Positions 24,613 through 37,455 of a stretch of 64,000 nucleotides of DNA are shown one piece after another. A program made the translations under genes and the position numbers. Source of the stretch: Acorus gramineus. Taxonomy: Eukaryota; Streptophyta; Magnoliopsida; Acorales; Acoraceae. Where the stretch lies: the NCBI GenBank assembly GCA_030737835.1, contig JAUJYN010000074.1, positions 125,047-189,046 of the forward strand. Reading direction: 5' to 3'. The number at the start of each line of letters is the position of its first letter. The stretch's first letter is position 1. The notes under the pieces are model-generated. The model did not search any database and was not told where the DNA came from. It worked only from the letters and a program-made list of their open reading frames with translations.

Positions 24613-25279
24613 GTTGTATTCAAGAATCGAAGGTGGCGAGCCCGGATCGCAGACTGCTTCGTGTTTAGGGGAGGGAGACTAAACGACATGGTTTGGAAGG
24701 ACGTGAGTGGCTCAGCAGGGGGTATTATCATTGCATGGGACTCAACGCTATGGCAAAAGATGGAGTGGTTGGAGGGGTCATTTTCGATATCGGTTATGTT
24801 ACGGGATCGAAGCACTGGGGAGCGATGGGCAATGACAGGAGTTTATGGACCACACTCGGCGGATGAGCGGTCCACATGCTGGGAGGAGCTTTCGGGTGTG
24901 AAAGCGGTGTGGAATGTCCCATGGTGCGTGACGGAGGACTTCAACGTTACCCGTTACGACAGCGAGAGGAACGGGTCGGGGGCGGTGTCCCCCACCATGG
25001 GAGAGTTCTCGGCGTGGATAAACGACGAGGAACTGATGGACTTGATCTTGCAAAACCAACGGTTTACTTGGAGCAGCATGCGTGAGGAACATTCACTGGC
25101 GCGCCTGGATCGTGTGCTGATTGACATGGACCGGGACGATGCGTTCCCGGGGTGCGAGGTACGTGGCCTCCCGCACATCCTTTTGAATCATTCACCACTT
25201 TTGTTCTACTCCCAGTGTCAATCACACCCCCATAGGTTCCGATTCGAGTCGTGGTGGACAGAGGTCGAGGGGTTCAAGG
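24613..25279 (+). pseudogene. LINE endonuclease domain, interrupted
   Basis: A frameshift or stop near 24665 separates the first residues from the main frame. The rest shows the exonuclease-endonuclease-phosphatase fold typical of plant L1: SAGGIIIAWD, TGVYGPHS, WNVPWCVTEDFNV (normally GDFN), LDRVLID, and LLNHSPL where active copies have SDH. The loss of the SDH aspartate means it is inactive. The frame is cut at 25279 by the gypsy LTR and resumes at 34731. Confidence 0.9.
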
Positions 25280-28200
25280 TGTCACGCCCCAGGGCGGCCA
25301 ACCCGGGGACGCGGCAAGTGTGTATATCATATCAAATCAGAAGCCTACACAGGAGGTCAATAATATATATCATACACAGACAACTAGAATGACACACATG
25401 CAACAAAAGGGACTGACATGATATATACACCAAATGCGGAAGCAAAAGACTGAATCTGTGAATAAACATTCTACAGACTCGATACTCAATCATACGTCCT
25501 GTGAGAGCCAATATACACAAATATACAACTGAACATATACCAACACGTGCCAAGCACGGAAATAAAATACATACAGCCAAGGAAAGGGATGCTGACAGCC
25601 TCTGATACTCGCGGACGTAGCGCTGCTCCGCTACTGAAGAAATCCCTCGGAAAGCTCCAACTGCTGCTCCGGCTCCAGCTCAGGCTCAGTGGCAACTGGG
25701 GAAAAACATATGCGAGGGGTGAGCCACACGCTCAGTGAACGGCACAACCCATGCATCACAGACAATATTGACCACAACATATTAATCCATTCTAACCCAC
25801 AATTTTTCCATAATCCAGATCATACCCTCACCCTTACCCCTCAACAAGGGACTCAGGATATTGGGACTTACAATCATTCACAAACAAAACCAGCGGGTCG
25901 CTCATCGCCAACCCACTTCACCCTCACCCTCACCTTTCCAAAGGTGACATAGGATTTTGGGACTGATAATCATCCATTCACATATCCAGTAGGTCGCTCA
26001 TCGCCAACCCACTACACCCTCACCCTCACCCTACCACGGGTGACATAGGATTTTGGGACTGACTAGGCTGTTGGTCACCCTTGGTCCACCGATAGTCTCT
26101 CCCTCCACTCCGTAGGCCGCCTGGTCTACTCCCATATTCAGCACAGTCCGTCACCAAATCAGGAGGTGCCTACTAATGGGAGCCCTCTGTCAGGAAGGCC
26201 CTGTCTAACGCTGGGGGTAGCCTCCACCGGATCCAACGCAGGGAACAGAACAGCCTATCCATACGCATATGATCCACTCGGATCCGCCGACTACACGCCT
26301 CAACAATTCTAATGTCATGAACTCTTCAGAGTTCCTCCAGCGCGCATAACCAAGATGCGGGGAAACAAGTACAATCAAAAGCAGTGTTGGAATATCACTG
26401 GGGGAAAGAAACTCGGGAGGGCGGCGTGAGTTCCCGATACAGGGTACCCCGACAACCAAACAAGGAACACGGAGTACCCTAACACGGGTCTCACCGCTGT
26501 CCTCGCAAGGTCCCTCCCCTATAATATTCACTACTCATGCTAATAATCATACCAAACATACAACTCTAACGTTCTGAATTCCTCAGAACCCACCAGGGCG
26601 CATAACTACGATGCGGGGAACATGCATAAGGTTATAACAGGGTGGAATATCATTGGGGGAAAGAAACTCGGGAGGGCAGCGTGAGTTCCCATTATAGGAC
26701 ACCCCGACAACCAAACAAGGAACACGGTGTACCCTAACCCGGGTCTCACCGCTGTCCTCGCAAGGCCCCTCCCCTATAATATTCACTATAACATGCAATT
26801 TAACAAGTACTAGCATTTAATTTAATAAATAAACTAGTAGGGTGTCATGCAACGGTCGGGCTTCCTAACATGGAACCAGGGGACATGCTGCATGGCTCAT
26901 ACACATATCCTATGGGTGCAAGTCCCTAACATGCAAAGACTAGGGTAGCATGCATACTACACATGAATCATACAAGCATGGATTACATATTATTGCAGGT
27001 TAATATTTATCCATGACGCCCCAGGAGAGGTCGGTATACGCCCAAGTGCGTATAACACCTCTCTACTGGGTTGGATTGTCCCACTCACCAGTATCTGGGT
27101 CGTCGCGCGACCGTCCGTCGAGATCTGCAAGACAGGGTATTATTTGGTAAGCATAAATCCACAAATATTATTAAATACTCAAATAAATACCCAAAACCCA
27201 AATAATCACCCAACACCCCCGGCAACCACCCGCACGGCCGGCCACCACCCGCACGGCCACCCGACCGCCCGGACGCGCCGCCGCGCCTCGGCCCGCGCAC
27301 CCCGCGCACCGCCGGGCCCCTGCCCGCCGCCGAGACACACCGCCGAGCTTCCCGGGGCACCCCGCACGCCCCCGCGCGCAGCGCCCCGCCCCGCGCGCAC
27401 CCCGCGCGCACCTCCGCCACCTTGCCGCACCTCGCACGCACCTCGCACGCCTTGCCGCACCTCGCGCGCACCTCGCACGCACCACCGCGGCCTCACCGCG
27501 GCCTCCGCGCACCGCCACGGCCTCGCCGCGGCCTCCGCGCACCGCCACGCACTCGCCGCGGCCTCCGCGCACCCGCGCGACCTGCTCCACGCGCACCAGC
27601 CGCCCAGCTCGCCCAGCATCGGCCTCTGCTCGCCCAGCACCGGCCTCTGCTCGCCCAGCACCGGCCACTGCTCGCCCAGCACCGGCCAGCACCCTGCACC
27701 AGGCCCGCGTGCCCTCGCGCGCACGCCGCGCGTACGCGCGCCCGCGCACGCACGCGCGCCTGCCCGCGCGCACCCGACCTGGCGCCGCCTGGGCTGCTGC
27801 TGCTGCTGCTTGCGTCCGAGACAGGGCCCCAGCCTGCCGAGCGCCACCACCACCTCTCCCACTGCCGCCGACCACCTCCAACCGCCTCCGACCACCCTCC
27901 GACGACCCCCACTGCCACCAACCACCTCCCAAACACAAAACCCTTCCCTAGCATTCATCTAAGCAAGAAAAAAGAGGGAAAGAAGGCTTACCGAGGGGAG
28001 GAAGAGGCGTCCGGTGGATCTCCACGCGCCGAAACCCTTCCCAAAGCCTTCTCACGCCCCGATCTAGCTTGCCCTCGGAATGGGCCAAACAGAGGAGAAA
28101 GGGGAGGTCGGGGAGGCTAGGATCGTCGGAATTCGGATTTGAAGACACCGGAGTGTAGATCGGGACCCGATCTACACTTCCCGTGCTTTAGGTTTTTGAT

Positions 28201-28562
28201 TTTGAGGGGTGGAGGGGGCTCAAACGGAAGAAAAACGGAGGAGAGGAGAGAGAATCACGTCGGGGATGATGAATAGTGATTTATTTTTGATTCATTTATT
28301 AAGCGCGACTTAAAAACCCGGATACGCCCCGGAACTGTGAAATTTTTGCAAACGATGCCAGAATTCGATGAAATTTTCATGAGAGGTCAGAAATGGCACC
28401 AGGACACCAAATATGCAGTCAGATTTCCAATCGGAGTCCTCTAACTCAGACGATAGCTAACAGTCTGAAATTATGCGGTTCCGACCAAAAACCCTAAAAA
28501 TTTTAAAACTGCCAGGACGCTCTAACGGTTACCAGCAGGTTAAAAGTGACACAAATATAACA
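25280..28562 (-). repeat. 3' LTR of the gypsy element
   Basis: On the minus strand it starts TGTTATATTTGTGTCAC and ends GGGGCGTGACA. It is 3283 bp, long for an LTR, with a GC-rich core (27220-27830) that gives many stop-free but non-coding frames. Where the other LTR has a TATA box (CTATATAAATAG near 34450) this copy has CTTAATAAATG, so its promoter may be weaker. Confidence 0.95.
27599..27690. repeat. 21-bp minisatellite in the gypsy LTR
   Basis: About four units of CTGCTCGCCCAGCACCGGCC. The same array is at about 33755-33835 in the other LTR. Confidence 0.85.
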
Positions 28563-28576
28563 TTCTTCCCCCCTTA
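28563..28576 (-). promoter_or_regulatory. Polypurine tract of the gypsy element
   Basis: On the minus strand TAAGGGGGGAAGAA directly precedes the TG of the 3' LTR, the expected place for plus-strand priming. Confidence 0.8.
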
Positions 28577-28829
28577 GGAAATTTTGTCCTCAAAATATGC
28601 ATAAACATCTACGAGGGGAAAAGATGCGTCACACCTGGCATCCCTTGAGCTCCTAAGTGTCCTTAACACCGGAACGGTGCTGCCATCGCACCTCGACCAA
28701 CTGGACGGTCTTGGTGCAGGACCTCCTCACGCGGCGGTCCATGATCTCAATCGACTGCTCCACGCATGATTGTCCGGCTCAGAGACAAGCGGCTCGAACG
28801 GGATGACGTGGGCAGGATCGCGGACACCT

Positions 28830-29069
28830 TTACCCAACTGCGAACCCACCACTCCAAGACGGAGAGGTAAGAATTGGCGCTGAGGTGAGCCTCCGATAAA
28901 ACTCCAGGAAGCCCTCCTCGCAAGAAGGGGACCACTCGAACCGGACATCCTTCCGAGTAAGGCGGTTAAGAGGAACAGCTATCTTCGAGAGTCCCTCGTC
29001 AAGCTTCCTACAATAACCCTCCAACTCGGGAAGCTCCGAGTCCTTGCGGGGTTCGACGGTCGGCGCCAA
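28830..29069 (-). pseudogene. Gypsy RT/RNase H remnant
   Basis: The frame includes KIAVPLNRLTRKDVRFEW and CEEGFLEFYRRLTSAPILT, which is the connection between reverse transcriptase and RNase H in plant chromoviruses. The catalytic parts on both sides are missing, so this is a deletion remnant. Confidence 0.85.
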
Positions 29070-29179
29070 TCTGACGCGACGAGCGTCTTGCCCGGGTCCA
29101 CAGATATGCCTTCACCAGAAATCACCCAGCCCAAAGACCTTAACCTCTAACCAAAACTCACACTTGATCTCTCATCTAT

Positions 29180-29880
29180 CTGATGTTTCCATGGCATCCC
29201 TTACCTGGGAAAGGAAACCTCGGGAGGGCACCATGAAATCCCGATATAGGATACCCCGACAACCAAACAAGGAACACGAAGTACCCTAGCCCGGGTTCCA
29301 ACGCCGACCTCACAAGGCCCCTTAATCCAGAAAGGAACACTGGAAGAAGACATCATTTAAAAGAACACCACTAACTCCTCCGGATCACCTACATCTAGAT
29401 GATCACCCAACGATGTCATTCAACATCCTTTGCAAGACCCGACCCAACATCATTGGGAATGGTCCAACAGAAATTGGGTTACGAGCGACCCGCCTTCGCC
29501 TCATCCACACCCTCACTCCCGAAAGGAGACATTTTGGGACTTTGGGAGAGACTTAGACTGCTCTCTACCCCTGGTCCACCGCTAGCCTCTCCCCGCTCCG
29601 TAGCTCGCCTGGTCCTCTGACCGGGAGCCTGTCTAACGCCGGGGCTGTACTACGCGGATCCAACTAAGGGGAGAGCGATTCCACGCTCGCGACACCATTC
29701 AATAATCTCTTACCGGGTAGCCCCTACCTAGCATACTCCCAAATTCAGTACCCCTCCGACTGCATCGGCGGTACCTACTGATGGGAACTCACTGCCAAGA
29801 CGGCTATAACCCGGCTTCCTTAACCCAAACAACCGCTCTTGACACACACTCCTCCAGATACCCCACACACTTGCATAATA
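29180..29880. repeat. LTR-related block inside the gypsy interior
   Basis: Two parts resemble LTR segments of this element on the same strand. 29205-29320 (GATACCCCGACAACCAAACAAGGAACACG, shown here only as ACCCCGACAACCAAACAAGG) resembles 26395-26525. 29530-29660 (CCTGGTCCACCGCTAGCCTC) resembles 26055-26220. Their order is swapped relative to the LTR. It replaces the missing pol and is probably from a related element. Confidence 0.65.
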
Positions 29881-29888
29881 ACCACCAA

Positions 29889-31260
29889 TTACACACACAC
29901 TATCCTTATACTAGAAAGCTGGGAACACAAGATGATACCTCGAACCATGACACCCGAAGGCTGCGCCTCCTCGGCCGTAAGCGCTGCAACTCTGCCTTGA
30001 ACCAACCGCGGCTGAGGAACAGGAGCACGCCTCGCCGGCTGCACTGGCTGCTGCTGGCGCTGAGGCTGCTGCTGCTGCTGGCGCGGAAGCTGCTGCTGCA
30101 AGAACGGCGGCTGCTGAGGTGGCACTCGGGGTCGATCAGCATCTGGGCAATTGTATCTGATATGCCCGATGCGCTGACAATGAAAACAGCGCCGCTTCTC
30201 CGGCTGCCAGGACTGGATGGGCACTGCTGCAATGGGTGCCGGATCCCATACTGGCACCGCATCTGCTGGAGGAGAGGCAGCCGCTGACTGCTCGAAGCGG
30301 GGCCTCCTCTTCCTGCGCTGCCCCTGGTCCCGACTCCCGGAAGGACCCTGATCTGAAGAAGGGGTCGGAGCCCGCACTTGAATCCCGAGGTCTCTCTCGA
30401 CAGTCTTCGCCCGAGACCAAGTCGGAGAACCTCGTGAAAGCCTGGGCGGTGACGTGCACTCGGATGGCATTGCTCAGACCGAGCTCGAATCGACGGCACC
30501 TCATCCCTTCGTCCATCACCAACGCTGGAGCGAACCTGGAAAGGCTCGTGAAGCGCGTAGAGTAGTCAGCGACGGACATAGTGCCCTGAGTCAGCTGCTC
30601 AAACTCCCGCTCCACTAGCTGCCGCGCCGAGAACGGGAAGTACTCATCCAAGAAGTACCTCCGGAATCCCGCCCATGAAAGCCGCTCCACTCCCTCTGGA
30701 ATGTCCACCACTCGGGTAGCCCACCAGTCGGCGGCGTCACCCTTCAGCATGAAAGTGGCCAGGGCGACTCGCTGGCGATCGGTGCAAAGCATGGCCGCGA
30801 AAATCACATCCACCTCCCTCAACCAACGCTCTGGCGCAAGAGGATCTGCCGACTGCCCATGAAACTCGGGAGGATGGAGCTTCAGAAAGGCGTTGAGGCC
30901 GCTCTGCTGCACCCGCGCTGCCGCCTCTAGCTCCTCCTCCCTCTGCAGGGGATCCTCAACTCCAACTGCCGGAACTGCCACCGGAACTGGGGGTACATCA
31001 GGTACCACAGGCGGATCTGCCACCAAGGGGACCTGCGGAACTGCCTCGCGGGCCGCCCTCAGCTCCTGAATCTCTCTAGCCTGCTCTGCCATCATCCGCG
31101 TCTGTGTCTCCACCAAATCAGCCAACCGAGCGAAAGCACGCTCCCAAGCAGGAGGCTCCTGCGTCAAGGGCTCTCCAGTAGCATCCTCGTCTCTGGTAGG
31201 TCCGGAAACCTCCAAAGACCGAGAGGGACCTCGTCCGCGCCGTCCTCTGCGAGGAGGCAT
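29889..31260 (-). pseudogene. gag: Gypsy gag with zinc knuckle and start of protease, frameshifted
   Basis: The main frame starts at the ATG at 31260 (MPPRRGRRGRGPSRSLEV). It has the retrotransposon gag domain: LKLHPPEFHG, PERWLREVDVIFAAML, ATFMLKGDAADWW, FRRYFLDEYFP, LVEREFEQLTQGTMSVADY. Near 30408, after FSDLV, a single missing base shifts the frame; the continuing frame reads SRAKTVERDLG and then the CCHC knuckle CFHCQRIGHIRYNC and a Gln-rich stretch. The protease begins (ALTAEEAQPSGVMVRGIIL) but is cut off before its Asp-Thr-Gly active site. The host role would have been capsid formation. Confidence 0.92.
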
Positions 31261-31360
31261 ATCAGCACCCTAAGAAAACCAGACACTAGGATCAGAATAC
31301 TCATATCGAAATCCTAGGACTCATCTCTACGAAAGGAAGACTATTGGCTCTGACAGGACC

Positions 31361-31374
31361 AGGCTCTGATACCA
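31361..31374 (-). promoter_or_regulatory. Primer-binding site of the gypsy element
   Basis: On the minus strand TGGTATCAGAGCCT, complementary to the 3' end of initiator Met tRNA, starts a few bases after the 5' LTR. Confidence 0.9.
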
Positions 31375-31380
31375 ACTTTT

Positions 31381-34300
31381 TGTCACGCCCCAGGGCGGCC
31401 AACCCAGGGACGCGGCAAGTGTATATATCATATCAAATCAGAAGCCTACACAGGAGGTCAATAATATATATCATACACAGACAACTAGAATGACACACAT
31501 GCAACAAAAGGGACTGACATGATATATACACCAAATGCGGAAGCAAAAGACTGAATCTGTGAATAAACATTCTACAGACTCGATACTCAATCATACGTCC
31601 TGTGAGAGCCAATATACACAAATATACAACTGAACATATACCAACACGTGTCAAGCACGGAAATAAAATACATACAGCCAAGGAAAGGGATGCTGACAGC
31701 CTCTGGTACTCGCGGACGTAGCGCTGCTCCGCTACTGAAGAAATCCCTCGGAAAGCTCCAACTGCTGCTCCGGCTCCAGCTCAGGCTCAGTGGCAACTGG
31801 GGAAAAACATATGCGAGGGGTGAGCCACACGCTCAGTGAACGGCACAACCCATGCATCACAGACAATATTGACCACAACATATTAATCCATTCTAACCCA
31901 CAATTTTTCCATAATCCAGATCATACCCTCACCCTTACCCCTCAACAAGGGACTCAGGATATTGGGACTTACAATCATTCACAAACAAAACCAGCGGGTC
32001 GCTCATCGCCAACCCACTTCACCCTCACCCTCACCTTTCCAAAGGTGACATAGGATTTTGGGACTGATAATCATCCATTCACATATCCAGTAGGTCGCTC
32101 ATCGCCAACCCACTACACCCTCACCCTCACCCTACCACGGGTGACATAGGATTTTGGGACTGACTAGGCTGTTGGTCACCCTTGGTCCACCGATAGTCTC
32201 TCCCTCCACTCCGTAGGCCGCCTGGTCTACTCCCATATTCAGCACAGTCCGTCACCAAATCAGGAGGTGCCTACTAATGGGAGCCCTCTGTCAGGAAGGC
32301 CCTGTCTAACGCTGGGGGTAGCCTCCACCGGATCCAACGCAGGGAACAGAACAGCCTATCCATACGCATATGATCCACTCGGATCCGCCGACTACACGCC
32401 TCAACAATTCTAATGTCATGAACTCTTCAGAGTTCCTCCAGCGCGCATAACCAAGATGCGGGGAAACAAGTACAATCAAAAGCAGTGTTGGAATATCACT
32501 GGGGGAAAGAAACTCGGGAGGGCGGCGTGAGTTCCCGATACAGGGTACCCCGACAACCAAACAAGGAACACGGAGTACCCTAACACGGGTCTCACCGCTG
32601 TCCTCGCAAGGTCCCTCCCCTATAATATTCACTACTCATGCTAATAATCATACCAAACATACAACTCTAACGTTCTGAATTCCTCAGAACCCACCAGGGC
32701 GCATAACTACGATGCGGGGAACATGCATAAGGTTATAACAGGGTGGAATATCATTGGGGGAAAGAAACTCGGGAGGGCAGCGTGAGTTCCCGCTATAGGA
32801 CACCCCGACAACCAAACAAGGAACACGGTGTACCCTAACCCGGGTCTCACCGCTGTCCTCGCAAGGCCCCTCCCCTATAATATTCACTATAACATGCAAT
32901 TTAACAAATACTAGCATTTAATTTAATAAATAAACTAGTAGGGTGTCATGCATCGGTCGGGCTTCCTAACATGGAACCAGGGGACATGGTGCATGGCTCA
33001 TACACATATCCTATGGGTGCAAGTCCCTAACATGCAAAGACTAGGGTAGCATGCATTCTACACATGAATCATACAAGCATGGATTACATATTATTGCAGG
33101 TTAATATTTATCCATGACGCCCCAGGAGAGGTCGGTATACGCACAAGTGCGTATAGCACCTCTCTACTGGGTTGGATTGTCCCACTCACCAGAACTCGGG
33201 TCGACGCGCGACCGCCCGTCGAGATCTGCAAGACAGTGTATTATTTGGTAAGTATAAATCCACAAATATTATTAAATACTCAAACAAATACCCAAAATCC
33301 CAAATTAATCACCCCAACACCCCCGGCAACCACCCGCACGGCCGGCCACCACCCGCACGGCCACCCGACCGCCCGGACGCGCCGCCGCGCCTCGGCCCGC
33401 GCACCCCGCGCACCGCCGGGCCCCTGCCCGCCGCCGAGACACACCGCCGAGCTTCCCGGGGCACCCCGCACGCCCCCGCGCGCAGCGCCCCGCCCCGCGC
33501 GCACCCCGCGCGCACCTCCGCCACCTTGCCGCACCTCGCGCGCACCTCGCACGCCTTGCCGCACCTCGCGCGCACCTCGCACGCACCTCGCACGCCTTGC
33601 CGCACCTCGCGCGCACCTCGCACGCACCACCGCGGCCTCACCGCGGCCTCCGCGCACCGCCACGGCCTCGCCGCGGCCTCCGCGCACCGCCACGCACTCG
33701 CCGCGGCCTCCGCGCACCCGCGCGACCTGCTCCACGCGCACCAGCCGCCCAGCTCGCCCAGCATCGGCCTCTGCTCGCCCAGCACCGGCCTCTGCTCGCC
33801 CAGCACCGGCCACTGCTCGCCCAGCACCGGCCAGCACCCTGCACCAGGCCCGCGTGCCCTCGCGCGCACGCCGCGCGTACGCGCGCCCGCGCACGCACGC
33901 GCGCCTGCCCGCGCGCACCCGACCTGGCGCCGCCTGGGCTGCTGCTGCTGCTGCTTGCGTCCGAGACAGGGCCCCAGCCTGCCGAGCGCCTCCAACCACC
34001 TCTCCCACTGCCGCCGACCACCTCCAACCACCTCCGACCACCCTCCGACGACCCCCACAGCCGCCGACCACCCCCAAACACAAAAACCCCTCCCTAGCAT
34101 TCATCTAAGCAAGAAAAAAGAGGGAAAGAAGGCTTACCGAGGGGAGGAAGAGGCGTCCGGTGGATCTCCACGCGCCGAAACCCTTCCCAAAAGCCTTCTC
34201 ACGCCCCGATCTAGCTTGTCCCTCGGAATGGGCCAAATCAGAGGACGAAAAGGGGAGGTCGGGGAGGCTAAAGTCGTCGGAATCGGGTTTTGAAGACACC

Positions 34301-34725
34301 GGAGTGTAGATCGGGACCCGATCTACACTTCCCGTGCTTTAGGTTTTTGATTTTGAGGGGTGGAGGGGGCTCAAACGGAAGAAAAACGGAGGAGGGGAGA
34401 GGGGAGAGTCACGTCGGGGATGATGAATAGTGATTTCAAATTTTTAGATTTCTATTTATATAGAGCGCGACTTAAAAACCCGGATACGCCCCGGAACTGC
34501 GAAATTTTTGCAAACGATGCCAGAATTCGATGAAATTTTCGTGGGAGGTCTAAAATGGCACCAGGACACCAAATATGCAGTTAGATTTCCAATCGGAGTC
34601 CTCTAACTCAGACGATAGCTAACAGTCTGAAATTATGCGGTTCCGACCAAAAACCCTAAAAATTTTTAAAACTGCCAGGACGCTCTAACGGTTACCAGCA
34701 GGCTGAAAGTGACACAAATATAACA
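31381..34725 (-). repeat. 5' LTR of the gypsy element
   Basis: 3345 bp, same termini as the 3' LTR and very similar to it by eye. Differences are scattered substitutions plus indels in the GC-rich core, where this copy has extra CGCACCTCGC units. The element is therefore fairly young. Confidence 0.95.
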
Positions 34726-34730
34726 CAAGG

Positions 34731-37455
34731 AGGTAGTGCTCTAGTCTTGGGAAGCTTTAGCAAGTGGTCTACGCTGGGCGAAGCGTCTAGTGTTCAAGCT
34801 ACGTCGCCTCAAACATCGCCTCAAGACGTGGGGCAAGCAGACCAAAGCGGACGGTGTTAGAGGGATGAATGAGTGCAAGGGCATCATAGCGGAGATTGAT
34901 CTCGCTGAGGATGGCCTGGTGGATCTTCTGCAATGCAACCGGCGGATCAACACGAGAGGAACACTGGTGGCTTTACTTAAACAGAAAGAGATGGAATGGC
35001 GTCAACGCTCAAAGGCGCTATGGCTCAAGGCGGGGGATTTAAATACGAAGTTTTTTTTTTCACAAAATGACATCAGGACGGAGAAGAACCAACAGAATCA
35101 TCTTTAGTGATCGCTGACACAACGATCGAGTCAGAGGAGGAGATAGGAGTGCGGTTGGCAGAACATGTCAAAGGCACGTTCAAAAGGGATCGAAGGTGGC
35201 GCCCGTGTTGGTTCGATGAGGACTTAAGGCGCCTCCCTGCAGAGTGTCTTGGCCCTCTAGAGGGAGAATTCTCCGCAGCAGAAGTCTGAGGAGCGATGCA
35301 CAGAGCGGATGGTGACAAGGCTTCAGGGCTTGTTTTGGGTTGGGTTTCTACCAGAAATTCTAGCACATAATTCAGTCGGATGTTATGGAAGTATTCGAGG
35401 AATTGTTCAGGGGAGCGCCAGGCATTGGCAAACTCAATGCATCATCCATAGTTCTCATCCCCAAAAAGGAGGGGCCATCAGCGGTATCAGATTACAGGCC
35501 TATTTGCTTGTTGAACGGGACCTATCTCCTGGCAGTGAAAGTCTTGGCAGCTAGACTTAGGAGCATATGCGGATGGCTGATCGAGGATGCCCAATCTGCA
35601 TTCATCTCGAGTTGCTCGTTACATGAGGGATTTGCGGTGGTGCAGGAAATCATTGCGGCGGTGCACAAGGACAATAGAAGAGGGATCCTAATAAAGGTTG
35701 ATTTCGAGAAGGCGTATGACAACGTGGATTGGGGGTTCCTCCTCCATGTGCTTAGCCTCCATGGGTTTGAGCCGCCCTGGATACGCATGATTGAACTATG
35801 CATTGGGTCGGCCAAGGCCTTAGTGGTCGTTAACGAGGCATCTCATGGTTTTTTCAAGCTCAACAGTGGGCTGCATCAAGGTGACCCTTTCTCACCGGTA
35901 CTGTTCACCATGGTTGCGAATGTCCTAAGTAGGATGTGCAGCATGGCGACGGCAGGAGGATGGGTAAGGGGCCTAGCAGTGCTTCCATCAGGGACAGAAA
36001 TCTCTCACGTCCAATTCGCAGACAACACGCTATTGCTAGCGCCGCCGAACATCAACGTAATTTACTGTTTACAGTTCATTTTATGGTGTTTCGGACTCTT
36101 ATCTGGCTTGAACATCAATTTTGCGAAGAGCGCGTTGTTTCCCATCAACATTGATGACTCAAGAGTAAGGGAGATGACGGGGATCGTGGGGTGCCGGATT
36201 GAGGGCCTTCCATGTCGCTACTTTGGACTGCCCCTATCGGCGAGGAAGCTGACCCGCAGGGATTGGGAGCCGGTCATAGATAGAATTGACTGGTAGTTGG
36301 AAGGATGGTAAGGAAGATTTCTTTCTTGGGGCAGCAAACTCGTGCTCTTGCAAGCGGTTTTGTTGGCAATCCCTATATTCTACCTATCGATCTTCTGGGC
36401 ACCAAAAGGAGTGCTCAAGCTCTTAGAAACGATGCGGCGAAGGTTCTTTTGGTGCGGGGCTTCATCTGTGAGCAAGGAACCATGTTTGGTTTGGTGGAGT
36501 GCGATTTGTAGGAGCAAAAACAAGGGAGGTCTCGGGGTGCTGAATTTGGATCTGATGAACAAGGCACTGATGGCTAAATGGTGTTGGAATTGGGTCATCA
36601 ACACTGAATCAAAATGGGTGTGCATCTTCAAAGAACGCTACGGTATCTCGAGCGAGATAAGAGGGGTTGTGCCGGATCCGGCGTGCTGGCGATCACTGTT
36701 ATGCAAGGGGTTCTTCGACGTATCACCGGCATTCATGGAGGAGCTCATTTGGAAACTCAGGGAGGGAACTGCGTTTTGGTTCTGGGATGATAGATGGTGT
36801 GGGGATTGCCCGCTGCGTGTGTTCCCCAAACTGGCAGGGAAAGCTTTGCGGGCGGCGGGCTGCACGTGCGAGTTCTGGATCACAAATGGTTCAACTGGAG
36901 GCTGGGACACGTGCATGCGCAGGGGCTTATGCGAGGATGAGATCACGTAGTTCGTAGCGCTCTAGGGATTGCTTTAGTCAAGGGCCCCGAGTGACAGGGA
37001 GGAGGACAGAGTGTGTTGGGCATGGAAACCAGGACTGAACTGTACGGCTCGGGTATGCATGGTGGAACCACGAGACAGAGGCAGACCGCACCTTCACTGC
37101 GTGAGCAACAATACTGTGGATGGCGAAAATGCCTTTGAAGGTGAAGTGTTTCAACTGGTTCCTGTTACAAAACCGGCTTGTGAGAAGGGTGTTCCGGGCA
37201 CGCTGGAGGCCAACCGAGACAGTGGAATGCGCTCTGTGTCGAGGTGAAGCAGAGACGATGGAGCATCTGTTCTGCAAATGTCCTCTGGCATGCCGACTAT
37301 GGGAGAGGCTAGCCGAGGCAACAAGGGAACATCTAGGATTCCGCACGATGGAAGACTTGTGGGAGGTAGCGCACCGCATGCGGAAAAAGAATGATAGGAT
37401 CAAAGCGGGAAGGGTTTGCCTCTCGTTTATCCCGGCGAGTACATGGGCGATCTAG
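34731..37455 (+). pseudogene. LINE reverse transcriptase and C-terminal zinc region
   Basis: After the gypsy insertion the LINE resumes with the linker (RQRSKALWLKAGDLNTKFFF). The reverse transcriptase frame (35385-36296) shows IVLIPKKEGP, YRPICLLN, ILIKVDFEKAYDNVDW, SGLHQGDPFSPVLF, and QFADNTLLL where active enzymes have FADD. The second catalytic Asp is Asn (codon 36024-36026), which should abolish activity. The next frame (36342-36950) has the plant LINE region KNKGGLGVLNLDLMNKALMA and WRSLL. A zf-RVT-type segment (37120-37455) has VKCFNWFLLQNRL and CALCRGEAETMEHLFCKC. Stops and frameshifts separate the parts. Confidence 0.93.

Larger units (their letters stand above)
25280..34725 (-). mobile_element. 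Ty3-gypsy (chromovirus/Tekay-like) element, internally deleted
   Basis: Two long direct repeats (25280-28562 and 31381-34725) flank a 2.8-kb interior. The 5-bp duplication CAAGG is present at 25275-25279 and 34726-34730. On the minus strand the order is 5' LTR, PBS TGGTATCAGAGCCT (31361-31374), gag with zinc knuckle, start of protease, a stretch related to LTR sequence, a scrap of RT/RNase H, the polypurine tract (28563-28576), 3' LTR. Most of pol is missing, so it is non-autonomous. The Tekay assignment comes from gag and PPT style and is an inference. Confidence 0.93.

Noticed and set aside
25830..26035. Telomere-like CCCTCACCCTCACC runs
   Set aside because: Not the plant telomere unit (TTTAGGG), only a few copies, and part of the gypsy LTR.
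27144..27962. Long open frames rich in Ala, Arg and Pro (also 33172-34293 and 49581-50434)
   Set aside because: They lie in the GC-rich cores of gypsy LTRs, are open in several frames on both strands and have no domain. GC-rich DNA has few stop codons.
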